Shown here: positions 9,869 to 18,358 of the stretch, piece after piece
How the letters are laid out: each line of letters begins with the position of its first letter
How positions within the stretch are numbered: position 1 is the first letter of the stretch
From: Lactococcus paracarnosus
Lineage (GTDB): Bacteria; Bacillota; Bacilli; Lactobacillales; Streptococcaceae
NCBI RefSeq assembly: GCF_006770285.1
Contig: NZ_CP017195.1
Coordinates: forward strand, 1,488,001-1,552,000
Direction of reading: 5' to 3'
Length of the DNA stretch: 64,000 nucleotides
The notes under the pieces: model-generated
Databases searched by the model: none
What the model saw: the letters and a program-made list of their open reading frames with translations, nothing else
Told to the model about the DNA's origin: nothing
Position numbers and translations under genes: made by a program

Positions 9869-11116
9869 TTATTGACCTTCCCATTTTTTAAGTGCGATGA
9901 CAGCATTATGCCCACCAAAACCAAGCGAATTGGAAATGGCATATTTGATATCATGTTTTTTACCTTGGCCCAGTACCACATTAATAATTGATGTGTTCTC
10001 ATCAAGTTCTGTTGTACCAGCATTGACAGGCGCATATTGGTGTTGAATTGCTTGTAGTGTCGCAATCGCTTCAATCCCACCGGCAGCACCAAGTGCATGT
10101 CCAGTTAAGGCTTTTGTAGAAGAAACTAAGACATTTTCATCATCCCCAAAAACAGTATGAATGGCAAGTGCTTCGCCTTTTTCATTGGCTTGTGTTGATG
10201 TACCATGTGCGTTAATATAGCCCACTTCGCTTGCTTGAATTCCTGCTTCATCAAGGGCTAGTTGCATGGCTTTAGCAGCACCTGAGCCTTCAGGTAATGG
10301 TGTAGTCATGTGATGGGCATCATTTGTTGAGCCATAGCCCACAATCTCAGCCAAAATCGTTGCACCACGTTTTTGGGCATGTTCTAGACTTTCAAGTACT
10401 AAGACACCAGAGCCTTCTCCCAATACGAAACCAGACCGATTTTTATCAAAAGGAATAGAGGCACGTTTTGGATCTGTTTCTTTCGTTAGGGCTGTTAAGT
10501 TAGCAAACCCACCGACACCCAAATCACAGATCGCAGCTTCCGTACCACCAGCTAACATAACATCTGCATACCCATGTTTAATTTCACGAAAAGCTGACCC
10601 GATAGCATTTGTTCCTGCTGCACATGCTGTTACTTCAGCACGGCTAACACCGCTTGCTTTAACACGCAAGGCAACATTTCCTGTCGCCATGTTGGCGATA
10701 GAAAGTGGTACAAAAAGTGGCGCAATTCGTTTAGGACCACGTTTAGCCAGACGTGCACCTTGTTCTTGAATGACAGGTAAGCCACCAATACCAGAGCCGA
10801 TAATCGCACCAAAACGATCATTATCAATCGAACCATCTTCAGTGTCGATACCAGCCATGCTTAGCGCTTCTAAGGCAGCGTAAACAGCATAAATACTAAA
10901 GGTATCCATCCGTTTTTTATCTTTATGGACAAAATACTTATCAAAAGGAAAATCTTTGACTTCTCCAGCTACTGTGATACCTGTCTCAGTCGCATCAAAT
11001 TTTTTGATAGTATCAATCCCGCTGTTACCAGCTTCAAGATTTGTCCAAAATGTTTCAGGGGTATTGCCAATCGGTGATGTAATCCCGTATCCTGTGATAA
11101 CTACACGATTTGTCAT
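9869..11116 (-). CDS. fabF: 3-oxoacyl-ACP synthase II
   Basis: Condensing enzyme of 415 residues that elongates acyl-ACP with malonyl-ACP. The catalytic Cys is in VTACAAGTNAIG near residue 164, with His residues in NAHGTSTQANE and SSTKALTGHALGAAGG, completing the Cys-His-His triad. Starts MTNRVVITGYG. It is separated from fabG by 134 nt with no clear terminator, a longer gap than elsewhere in the operon. Confidence 0.96.
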   Translation of the reverse strand: MTNRVVITGYGITSPIGNTPETFWTNLEAGNSGIDTIKKFDATETGITVAGEVKDFPFDKYFVHKDKKRMDTFSIYAVYAALEALSMAGIDTEDGSIDNDRFGAIIGSGIGGLPVIQEQGARLAKRGPKRIAPLFVPLSIANMATGNVALRVKASGVSRAEVTACAAGTNAIGSAFREIKHGYADVMLAGGTEAAICDLGVGGFANLTALTKETDPKRASIPFDKNRSGFVLGEGSGVLVLESLEHAQKRGATILAEIVGYGSTNDAHHMTTPLPEGSGAAKAMQLALDEAGIQASEVGYINAHGTSTQANEKGEALAIHTVFGDDENVLVSSTKALTGHALGAAGGIEAIATLQAIQHQYAPVNAGTTELDENTSIINVVLGQGKKHDIKYAISNSLGFGGHNAVIALKKWEGQ

Positions 11117-11250
11117 ATGTTTTACTCCTCACTTCATCTTACGCTTTGATCCCTTTATGTTAGACGCATAGAAGCTGTTAACCAGTAAAACTAGCTACCA
11201 GCTTCTCATGTCAGGGTATCAAACTATTTTCTTATTCTATTTATAGGTGC

Positions 11251-11985
11251 TTACTGCATGCTCATCCCGCCATCAATGGCGATTGTTTGACCAGTAATAT
11301 ATTCTTGGCTAGCAAGGAATAGCGCAGTTGTTGCAATTTCGTCAGTATTACCAAAACGTTTCATCGGAATCTGCGCTTTCATCGTATCCTTCACTTTATC
11401 AGATAAGACATCTGTCATATCACTTTCGATAAAGCCTGGTGCAATAGCATTAACGCGAATATTACGACCAGCAACTTCACGAGCCACTGATTTTGTCAGA
11501 CCAATCAAACCAGCTTTTGAAGCAGCATAGTTTGCTTGACCGATATTTCCCATCAATCCGACAACAGAGGTCATATTGATAATCGCACCTTGGCGCGCTT
11601 TAGTCATAGGTTTCAAAACAGCCTGTGTCATGTTAAAAGCACCCGTTAGGTTGATTTTTAGCACTTTTTCAAAATCATCTGCTGTCATTTTAAGCATTAA
11701 TTTGTCAGCAGTAATTCCTGCATTATTAATCAGAATATCAACACTACCAAGTGTTGTTGTTGCTTCATCAATCATACGTTTTGCATCATCAAAATCACTA
11801 ACATCACCTGAAACACCCGTCACTTTTACCCCATATTGGTCAAAACTAGCAAGCAAATCAGCAGCTATTTCTGAGCGACCATTAAGGATAATGTTTGCAC
11901 CATTAGCCGCAAAATGATGGGCAATTGCTAGACCAATACCACGTGTTGATCCAGAAATAAAGACGTTCTTATTTGTAATTTCCAT
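11251..11985 (-). CDS. fabG: 3-oxoacyl-ACP reductase
   Basis: Short-chain dehydrogenase of 244 residues: NADPH loop GSTRGIGLAIA near residue 11, NNAG, catalytic Ser in NMTSVVGLMG and the YAASK tyrosine-lysine pair. I place the start at 11985 (MEITNKN) because a strong GGAGAAA ribosome site lies just before it; the frame is open further upstream but that stretch overlaps fabD. Gap to fabD is 4 nt. Confidence 0.95.
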   Translation of the reverse strand: MEITNKNVFISGSTRGIGLAIAHHFAANGANIILNGRSEIAADLLASFDQYGVKVTGVSGDVSDFDDAKRMIDEATTTLGSVDILINNAGITADKLMLKMTADDFEKVLKINLTGAFNMTQAVLKPMTKARQGAIINMTSVVGLMGNIGQANYAASKAGLIGLTKSVAREVAGRNIRVNAIAPGFIESDMTDVLSDKVKDTMKAQIPMKRFGNTDEIATTALFLASQEYITGQTIAIDGGMSMQ

Positions 11986-11989
11986 TATA

Positions 11990-12910
11990 TTATTTCTCCA
12001 AAAGTGCATTTAGCGAAGCCAAGTCATCAACCTGTGTCATGCCAACAGTCTTATCGATTTTCTTGATAAATCCAGATAAGACTTTACCTGGCCCAATTTC
12101 AATAAAGTCTGTTACACCGAGTGCTAACATCGTATCAATTGAGGCATAAAATTTGACTGGTTCCATGACTTGACGTGTCAGAAGTGATTTGATCTCTTCA
12201 AATGACATCACCTGAGCAGTTGTGTTAGATATCAAAGGCTTCTTGAAGTCATGAAAGTCGACTTTTTCAAGTTCGACCGCTAACTTATCAGATGCTGGTT
12301 TGAGCAAGGCTGTGTGAAATGGTCCTGATACGTTTAAAGGAATCATTCTTTTGACACCAGCTTGTGTGAGTAAGGCCATCGCTTCATCAACTGCTGCAAC
12401 TTCACCACCGATGACAATCTGTGCTGGTGTATTGTAATTCGCAGGGCTGACAATCCCTTTTACCGAGGCTTCTTGACAGGCTGTTTCAATGACATCCGAA
12501 CTCGTGTTCATGACTGCCACCATCTTACCTGATCCTGTAGGTGCTGCTTCTGCCATATACTGGCCACGTTTTGCCACCAGTTTTAAGGCATCAGAAAATA
12601 AGAGGCTACCGCTTGCCACTAAGGCTGAATATTCTCCTAAAGATAGACCAGCAACGACATCATAGGTAACACCCTTAGAGTCAAGTAAGCGCAAAATGGC
12701 CACTGAAGTTGTTAAAATCGCAGGCTGTGTATATTTGGTTTCAGCTAGTTGTTCAGCATCCTGATCAATCAACTGACGCAAATCATAGCCCAAAATTTCA
12801 GCAGCTTCATCATAGGTTTTTTTGACAATATCAAAATTATCATATAAATCACGTGCCATACCCAATTTTTGAGCACCTTGACCCGCGAATAAAAGACCAG
12901 TTTTAGTCAT
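11990..12910 (-). CDS. fabD: Malonyl-CoA:ACP transacylase
   Basis: Protein of 306 residues that loads malonate onto ACP. Catalytic Ser90 is in GLSLGEYSALV, His near 200 in GPFHTALL, and the N-terminal LFAGQGAQKLGM loop is present. Operon member between fabK and fabG. Confidence 0.96.
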   Translation of the reverse strand: MTKTGLLFAGQGAQKLGMARDLYDNFDIVKKTYDEAAEILGYDLRQLIDQDAEQLAETKYTQPAILTTSVAILRLLDSKGVTYDVVAGLSLGEYSALVASGSLLFSDALKLVAKRGQYMAEAAPTGSGKMVAVMNTSSDVIETACQEASVKGIVSPANYNTPAQIVIGGEVAAVDEAMALLTQAGVKRMIPLNVSGPFHTALLKPASDKLAVELEKVDFHDFKKPLISNTTAQVMSFEEIKSLLTRQVMEPVKFYASIDTMLALGVTDFIEIGPGKVLSGFIKKIDKTVGMTQVDDLASLNALLEK

Positions 12911-12998
12911 TATTTACTCCACTATTTTAATAGAAACTTAAGCACCGAAATCATCGTACCCGAGTATCGTTTCGTACAAAAGCTTCTTTATATATATC

Positions 12999-13955
12999 TT
13001 AATCTAACCACTTAACAGATGCTTTAATCTCAGCTTGGAATCCGTTGTATAAATCTAAAATGATAGCTTCAACACTTTCTTCTTTACGAACTAAACCAGA
13101 GATTTGACCTGCCATAACTGACCCATTATCAACATCACCATGAATCACTGAAGCAGGTAATTTGCCTGCACCCATTTCCTCAAACACAGATAAATCAGGA
13201 TCTTCTTGTTTAAAGGCTGCTAATTCAGCTTGCTCAAAATCTTTTGTTAATTGATTTTTGATGGCACGCACCGCATGACCAAAATGGCTCGCTGAAACAA
13301 CTGTTGAAATATCTTTGGCTTTCAACACTTTGTCTTTGTAATTTTGGTGGGCGTTTGATTCTGTCGCTACGATAAACCGTGTACCGACTTGAACCGCATC
13401 AGCACCTAGCATGAAACCAGCAGCCATCCCTTTACCATCAGCAATACCACCTGCAGCAATGACAGGCAAATCTACAGCATCTGAGACTTGGCGAACTAAG
13501 GTCATCGTTGTCAGTTGACCAATATGACCGCCACCTTCCATGCCCTCTGCGACAATGGCATCAACGCCAATACGCGACATAGATTTAGCCTGAGCAACGC
13601 TTGCAACAACTGGAATGACAATCATACCAGCAGCCTTAAAGCGGTCCATGTATTTTTTAGGAGAGCCAGCTCCTGTCGTTACGACCTTCACACCTTCTTC
13701 AATGACAAGATCTACAATATCATCAACGAAAGGAGAATGTAGCATAACATTCACAGCAAACGGTTTGTCTGTAATTTCTCTAATCCGTTTAATATGACCT
13801 TTAACGATTTCTTTTGGCGCATTGCCACCGCCGATAATACCAAAACCGCCTGCTTTAGAGACAGCTCCTGCTAGATCACCATCAGCAATCCAAGCCATGC
13901 CACCTTGGAAGATAGGATATTCAATGTTGAGTAGTTCAGTTATTTTAGTTTTCAT
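12999..13955 (-). CDS. fabK: FMN-dependent enoyl-ACP reductase II
   Basis: Flavoprotein of 318 residues performing the last reduction of each elongation cycle with NAD(P)H. Starts MKTKITELLNIEYPIFQGGMAW; FMN-binding segments IVAEGMEGGGHIG and PVIAAGGIADG are typical of FabK. A longer frame begins at a TTG that lies inside a FabT-type palindrome, so the ATG at 13955 is preferred. It has its own operator and promoter, separate from fabT-fabH-acpP. Confidence 0.93.
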   Translation of the reverse strand: MKTKITELLNIEYPIFQGGMAWIADGDLAGAVSKAGGFGIIGGGNAPKEIVKGHIKRIREITDKPFAVNVMLHSPFVDDIVDLVIEEGVKVVTTGAGSPKKYMDRFKAAGMIVIPVVASVAQAKSMSRIGVDAIVAEGMEGGGHIGQLTTMTLVRQVSDAVDLPVIAAGGIADGKGMAAGFMLGADAVQVGTRFIVATESNAHQNYKDKVLKAKDISTVVSASHFGHAVRAIKNQLTKDFEQAELAAFKQEDPDLSVFEEMGAGKLPASVIHGDVDNGSVMAGQISGLVRKEESVEAIILDLYNGFQAEIKASVKWLD

Positions 13956-13977
13956 GTTATGTCTTTTTATTTTCAAA

Positions 13978-13996
13978 TAGTTTGACAATCAAACTA
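13978..13996. promoter_or_regulatory. FabT-type operator at the fabK promoter
   Basis: Perfect inverted repeat TAGTTTGA-CAA-TCAAACTA, matching the TTTGA-N3-TCAAA pattern of streptococcal and lactococcal FabT boxes. On the minus strand it includes TTGATT, 17 nt from TAAAAA, so the operator overlaps the presumed -35 of fabK. FabT, helped by acyl-ACP, would repress here. Confidence 0.8.
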
Positions 13997-14004
13997 CTAG
14001 GGAG

Positions 14005-14043
14005 TAAAAATTTTGAGAACGCTCACACGCTCTCAGAATTTTT
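14005..14043 (-). terminator. Terminator or attenuating hairpin after acpP
   Basis: A 15-bp stem with two G-T pairs (14006-14020 with 14029-14043) begins just after the acpP stop codon; on the minus strand it ends in a short T run. It would let abundant acpP mRNA end here while fabK onward uses its own promoter. Confidence 0.7.
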
Positions 14044-14044
14044 A

Positions 14045-14272
14045 TTATTCAGCAATTTTCGCATCTACGAATTTGACTAGGTCACCTACAGTGTTTAAGC
14101 CATCTTCAGTTTCGATTGCGATATCGTATTCATCTTCAATTTCGTTAATGATTTGGAAGATGTCAAGTGAGTCAGCATCAAGTGATTCAAATGATGTTTC
14201 AAGTGAAATTTCACTTGCTTCTTTACCGAGTTCTTCAACAATAATTTCTTGAACTTTTTCAAATACAGACAT
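14045..14272 (-). CDS. acpP: Acyl carrier protein
   Basis: Acidic four-helix carrier of 75 residues. The phosphopantetheine attachment serine is Ser35 in DADSLD. Carries growing acyl chains between the enzymes encoded around it. Preceded by GGAGAATTA ribosome site; 86 nt downstream of fabH and followed by a hairpin. Confidence 0.96.
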   Translation of the reverse strand: MSVFEKVQEIIVEELGKEASEISLETSFESLDADSLDIFQIINEIEDEYDIAIETEDGLNTVGDLVKFVDAKIAE

Positions 14273-14358
14273 GATTAATTCTCCAATTTTTCTATTTTTA
14301 TATAATAAAGGTATGCCAAAGTTTAGTCACTTTTAAAAATACCTTAAAACGTTATTAC

Positions 14359-15339
14359 TTAAATTTTAACAACAAGTGTGCCCCATGTCAAGCCACCACC
14401 AAAACCAGTTAACACAATTTTTTGTGTGCCATCTAATTTGATAGTTCCTGATGCCACCGCTTCTGACAAGAGAATCGGTATGCTTGCTGCACTTGTGTTG
14501 CCATATTCCTGCATATTTTGTAGGAATTTTGCGCGATCTACTTTTATTTTGCGAGCCATTTTATCTAAAATTCTTGAATTAGCTTGGTGTAAAAGGAAAT
14601 AATCTACTGCTTCTGGACTAAGATTTCCCTTTTCAAGCGTCTCCAAAATATTTTTTGGCACATCACGTACAGCAAAATCAAATATAGCACGCCCATCCAT
14701 CTTCAGAAACAAGTCATTTTCTTGAGTAGCTTTTGAAAATGGTGAGTTGGGTTGCGTTAAATTACTCGTTAAACTCTGAGAACGACTACCGTCTGATTTA
14801 AGAGACTCAGACAAAATCAGAGGCCCTTGACTAGATGATTGTAGTAAAACACCACCAGCACCATCTCCGAATAGGACACTCGTTGCTCTGTCAGTCCAAT
14901 CAACAACCTTTGATAATACTTCAGCACCAATCACAATCCCATTTTTATAAACACCACTGGTCATCAGTTTATCGGCGACAGACAGGGCATAGATAAAGCC
15001 ACTACAAGCAGCAGTCAAATCAAAGGTAAAAGCATTTACAGCACCTAGTTTGGCCTGTACAAGACTTGCCGTACTAGGCATACTAGCATCTGGTGAAATC
15101 GTCGCTACGATGATAAAATCAATTGCTTCAGCTGCAAGCTTACTTTCTGCTAATAACTGTTGACCAACCTTAGTTGCTAAATCAGAGGTATTCTCATTTG
15201 AGGAAATATGTCTCTGTTCTATACCTGTTCGTGACTTAATCCATTCATCAGAGGTGTCCATCACCTTAGTTAAATCTTCATTTGTCACGACTTGCTCAGG
15301 TGCATAGTGTGCAACTGCCGTGATCTTGCCAAAACTCAT
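14359..15339 (-). CDS. fabH: 3-oxoacyl-ACP synthase III
   Basis: Initiating condensing enzyme of 326 residues using acetyl-CoA and malonyl-ACP. The triad is visible: Cys112 in [12 protein letters not shown], His in LLHQANSRI and Asn in [11 protein letters not shown]. Its ATG overlaps the fabT stop by 4 nt, so the two are translationally coupled. Confidence 0.96.
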   Translation of the reverse strand: MSFGKITAVAHYAPEQVVTNEDLTKVMDTSDEWIKSRTGIEQRHISSNENTSDLATKVGQQLLAESKLAAEAIDFIIVATISPDASMPSTASLVQAKLGAVNAFTFDLTAACSGFIYALSVADKLMTSGVYKNGIVIGAEVLSKVVDWTDRATSVLFGDGAGGVLLQSSSQGPLILSESLKSDGSRSQSLTSNLTQPNSPFSKATQENDLFLKMDGRAIFDFAVRDVPKNILETLEKGNLSPEAVDYFLLHQANSRILDKMARKIKVDRAKFLQNMQEYGNTSAASIPILLSEAVASGTIKLDGTQKIVLTGFGGGLTWGTLVVKI

Positions 15340-15779
15340 CTAATTTCCTCCAAAAAAGTGTGAAGATTTTCCAATCCTGTCTGTAGAATCTCTACTGAAT
15401 CTTCTGGCAGATCTGCTACAAACCGTTTCACCATCTTTTGATGAAATTTTCGATGCAGGCGATAGAGCAAGCGACCACGTTGTGATAAAGAAACATGGAC
15501 GACACGACGATCACTCTCACTACGATAGCGTTCTATATAGCCCTTTTTCTCTAACCGATTCAGCGATACGGTAACCGTACCAACCGTCAACATCAGATCT
15601 TTTGCAATATCACTCGGGGTTGTCACTTTTGCTTCACCTATACTATCAAGTGTATGCATTTCCTTAATCGATACATCTGAAAATCGTGATGATCTTAAGG
15701 CCGCCTCTTCAATAATCAAGACATTATTAAAGATGTGCGTTAGATATTGATTTATTTTTGTGTAATCTACTGCCAACAC
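15336..15779 (-). CDS. fabT: MarR-family fatty acid biosynthesis repressor
   Basis: Winged-helix regulator of 147 residues ([36 protein letters not shown] type DNA-binding core, positions about 60-95). FabT represses fab genes in response to long-chain acyl-ACP. The start is GTG at 15779 or TTG at 15776 after AAGGAG; no ATG fits. Position at the head of the cluster, with two FabT-type palindromes over its own promoter, supports autoregulation. No fabM lies upstream, unlike in pneumococcus. Confidence 0.93.
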   Translation of the reverse strand: MLAVDYTKINQYLTHIFNNVLIIEEAALRSSRFSDVSIKEMHTLDSIGEAKVTTPSDIAKDLMLTVGTVTVSLNRLEKKGYIERYRSESDRRVVHVSLSQRGRLLYRLHRKFHQKMVKRFVADLPEDSVEILQTGLENLHTFLEEIR

Positions 15780-15796
15780 ATGCTCCTTATATAATA

Positions 15797-15855
15797 GTTT
15801 TGATTATCAAGTTATTTGACTTTCAAATTATATCAAGTTTTTTTTACGCTGTCAA
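15797..15855 (-). promoter_or_regulatory. fabT promoter with two FabT-type operators
   Basis: On the minus strand TTGACA (15855-15850), a 17-nt spacer and TATAAT (15832-15827) form a consensus promoter. Directly downstream lie two palindromes: ATTTGA-CTT-TCAAAT at 15814-15828, touching the -10, and TTGATTATCAA at 15800-15810. Both fit the FabT box, giving strong autorepression of fabT-fabH-acpP. Confidence 0.85.
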
Positions 15856-15907
15856 GATTTTTAAATAGCCAACTTTGACTTGCATAGCTTATTTATAAAC
15901 ATATCGT

Positions 15908-15935
15908 TTGACAAACGCAAAAAGTTTGATAAAAT
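15908..15935 (+). promoter_or_regulatory. Promoter of the FabK-like gene
   Basis: TTGACA (15908-15913), 16-nt spacer, TAAAAT (15930-15935). The spacer ends in AGTTTGA, half of a FabT-like site. Confidence 0.65.
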
Positions 15936-15939
15936 AAGT

Positions 15940-15976
15940 TATATAGTTTAGTACATCTAGTTTTTGAAACTATATA
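15940..15976 (+). promoter_or_regulatory. Inverted repeat in the leader of the FabK-like gene
   Basis: Ten-base perfect arms TATATAGTTT (15940-15949) and AAACTATATA (15967-15976). Nested in the right half is TAGTTT-TTG-AAACTA at 15958-15972, a palindrome with the FabT-box geometry (6-bp arms, 3-nt centre) but with TTTTTGAAA instead of TTTGANNNTCAAA. It may be an operator or an mRNA hairpin. Confidence 0.5.
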
Positions 15977-16010
15977 AGGATCTAAATAATTAAGACTTAA
16001 GGAAGAAAAA

Positions 16011-17108
16011 ATGAATCTACCAGAATTAAAAATAGGCGACTTAACAGCCAAAATCCCTGTCATCCAAGGTGGTATGGGTATTGGTATCTCCCTAAATAGA
16101 CTGGCAGGAAGTGTCGCTGCTCAAGGCGGTATCGGCATTCTATCAACTGCTCAAATTGGTTTTCAAGAAGATAAATTTCAACGTGCTTCAGTTAGAACTA
16201 ACTTGCAAACAATCAAGAAACAACTAGATAAAGCACGTAGTTTTGCAAAAGGTGGTATCTTGGGCTTTAACGTCATGGTCGCAAGCTTCCGTTATGACGA
16301 AGTTGTTAAGGCAACCGTTGAAGCTGGTGCTGATGTCATCATCTCTGGTGCTGGTTTACCGATGAATTTACCTGAACTTGTCGGTAATGCCAAAACAAAA
16401 ATCGCCCCAATCGTCTCTTCTGTTAAAGCAGCGAAGATTATCTTACGTAACTGGGCAAAAAAATATAATCGGACAGCTGACTTTGTTGTCATCGAAGGTC
16501 CTAAAGCTGGTGGTCACCTAGGATTTAAAGCAACTGAAATTGAACATGCCATGCAAACAATGGATGATGAAGTTGTTAAAATCATCGCCCACATTAAGGA
16601 ATACGAAGAAAAATTCGATACAACAATTCCTGTTGTCTTTGCTGGCGGTGTATGGGATCGTGCAGATATTGAGCATTACCTAAATCTCGGTTGTTCTGGC
16701 GTTCAAATGGCGACACGTTTTATCGGTACTGAAGAATGTGATGCACCAGATGACTTCAAAGATCGTTTCTTGAAAGCAACTGAAGATGATATTCATTTGA
16801 CGACATCTCCAGTTGGCTTACCAGGTCGTGCAATTGATAATAAATTTACGGAAACAATCTCAGCAGGTGTAGCAGATTATAAAGCACAAGCTGCGCCTAA
16901 GACACCGATTATTCCAATCGCTAAATGTTTAAATTGTTTACAGGTTAAATTATGTGACCGTAAAACAATCCCTTACTGTATCAGTGAGGCCTTGCTTAAC
17001 TCTGTAGAACATAATACAGATATGGGCTTAATCTTCTCAGGAACAAATGGCTATAAAATTAATGAAATTACAACAGTCAAAGCGATTTTCGAAGAATTGA
17101 CTGCTTAA
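16011..17108 (+). CDS. Nitronate monooxygenase / FabK-like FMN oxidoreductase
   Basis: TIM-barrel flavoprotein of 365 residues beginning with VIQGGMGIGISLNRLAG and carrying ISGAGLP, EGPKAGGHLG and PVVFAGGVWD FMN segments. It is related to, but longer than, the FabK at 12999-13955 and has a C-terminal cysteine-containing tail (CLNCLQVKLC and PYCI), which FabK lacks. The divergent position next to fabT and FabT-like palindromes suggest a link to lipid metabolism; the alternative is nitronate detoxification. Reaction undetermined. Confidence 0.8.
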   Translation: MNLPELKIGDLTAKIPVIQGGMGIGISLNRLAGSVAAQGGIGILSTAQIGFQEDKFQRASVRTNLQTIKKQLDKARSFAKGGILGFNVMVASFRYDEVVKATVEAGADVIISGAGLPMNLPELVGNAKTKIAPIVSSVKAAKIILRNWAKKYNRTADFVVIEGPKAGGHLGFKATEIEHAMQTMDDEVVKIIAHIKEYEEKFDTTIPVVFAGGVWDRADIEHYLNLGCSGVQMATRFIGTEECDAPDDFKDRFLKATEDDIHLTTSPVGLPGRAIDNKFTETISAGVADYKAQAAPKTPIIPIAKCLNCLQVKLCDRKTIPYCISEALLNSVEHNTDMGLIFSGTNGYKINEITTVKAIFEELTA

Positions 17109-17118
17109 TCCATCCCAA

Positions 17119-17155
17119 GCAAGTGATCAAGTTAAGCCTGATCGCTTGTTTTTTT
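17119..17155 (+). terminator. Terminator after the FabK-like gene
   Basis: Stem CAAGTGATCA / TGATCGCTTG (one G-T pair) with a 9-nt loop and a T tract. Confidence 0.85.
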
Positions 17156-17222
17156 ATCTTCTTTTGGAGAATTCAGATTATTTTGATAAAATAGAGGTAT
17201 CAAACTGAAATTGGAGAAATTA

Positions 17223-18167
17223 ATGGCGAGTTTACAAGCAACTTTTTACGGACACACCTATGAAAATCCATTTATGAATGCCTCTGGTGTACATTGTATG
17301 GATACTGCAGAACTTGATGGACTAGCCACTTCTGCCGCTGGGTCATTTGTGACAAAATCAGCGACTGCCGAGGGGCGTGATGGCAATCCAGAACCTCGCT
17401 ATGTTAACCTTGAGCTTGGCAGCATTAACTCAATGGGCTTGCCAAACCTCGGTCTCTCTTATTACCTTGATGATGCGATAAAACGACAAACTGCTCATCC
17501 TGACCAGCCTTTTTTCTTAAGTGTTGCTTCATATAAAGGATTTGATGAATATGTTGCCAATATGAAAGCTATTCAAGACAGTGCCTATACAGGCCTTGTT
17601 GAACTCAACCTATCTTGTCCAAACGTACCAGGTAAACCTCAAATGGCCTATGATTTTGAGGATACTGAAAAACTACTAACTGAGATTTTTAGTTTTTACA
17701 CTAAGCCTTTCGGTGTCAAACTCCCACCCTATTTTGATTTCATGCATTTTGATAAGATTGCTGCAGTTTTAAATCAATTTGACCTTAAGTTTGTCAACTG
17801 TATTAATTCTGTTGGTAATGGGCTTTATATTGATGATGAAACGGATACCGTTGTCATTAAACCTAAAGGCGGTTTTGGCGGCATAGGTGGCGAATATGTT
17901 AAACCAACTGCACTTGCCAATGTCCGTGCCCTCAGACAACGCCTCAATCCGACGATCGATATTATCGGCACTGGTGGTATTTTGACTGGTCGTGATGCCT
18001 ATGAACATCTACTTTGCGGTGCATCTATGCTCCAAGTCGGCACTCAATTATATAAAGAAGGACTTGGCGTGTTTGATCGACTCAACACTGAATTACTTGC
18101 CATTTTAGAAGCAAAAGGCTATAACACGATTGCTGAGTTTAAGGGCAAACTTGCTACCCTAGATTAA
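17223..18167 (+). CDS. pyrD: Dihydroorotate dehydrogenase, class 1A (fumarate-type)
   Basis: Cytosolic flavoprotein of 314 residues that oxidises dihydroorotate to orotate using fumarate. The class 1 active-site cysteine is Cys132 in [17 protein letters not shown] segments [11 protein letters not shown] and [10 protein letters not shown] are present. Single-gene unit without the pyrK electron-transfer gene, as expected of PyrDA. I start at ATG 17223 because GGAGAAA lies just before it; an in-frame TTG at 17211 would overlap that ribosome site. Confidence 0.93.
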   Translation: MASLQATFYGHTYENPFMNASGVHCMDTAELDGLATSAAGSFVTKSATAEGRDGNPEPRYVNLELGSINSMGLPNLGLSYYLDDAIKRQTAHPDQPFFLSVASYKGFDEYVANMKAIQDSAYTGLVELNLSCPNVPGKPQMAYDFEDTEKLLTEIFSFYTKPFGVKLPPYFDFMHFDKIAAVLNQFDLKFVNCINSVGNGLYIDDETDTVVIKPKGGFGGIGGEYVKPTALANVRALRQRLNPTIDIIGTGGILTGRDAYEHLLCGASMLQVGTQLYKEGLGVFDRLNTELLAILEAKGYNTIAEFKGKLATLD

Positions 18168-18181
18168 AGATACGACCATAT

Positions 18182-18226
18182 AAAAACGATTGGCTGACTT
18201 GTCTAACATCATCCGATCGTTTTTTT
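18182..18226 (+). terminator. Terminator after pyrD
   Basis: AAACGATTGG pairs with CCGATCGTTT (one mismatch) across a 19-nt loop, followed by seven T residues. Confidence 0.7.
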
Positions 18227-18256
18227 GTTTTGTCTTTTTTAAAATACGTCTTGAAA

Positions 18257-18309
18257 TCAAAAAAGGTAAGACTTACTAATGGTTAATTAGCAAGTCTTAC
18301 CTTTTTTAT
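18257..18309. terminator. Bidirectional terminator between pyrD and the PDH operon
   Basis: Perfect 16-bp stem AAAAAAGGTAAGACTT / AAGTCTTACCTTTTTT around a 17-nt loop. It ends the minus-strand pdh operon and backs up the pyrD terminator. Confidence 0.9.
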
Positions 18310-18358
18310 TTAGAACTAATTGCGTTAGCTAACCTGATTTAATAGACCTGAATCGTCA

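Noticed and set aside
13956-13988. Longer fabK starting at TTG 13988
   Set aside because: The start codon lies inside the FabT palindrome and the extra residues do not fit the family.
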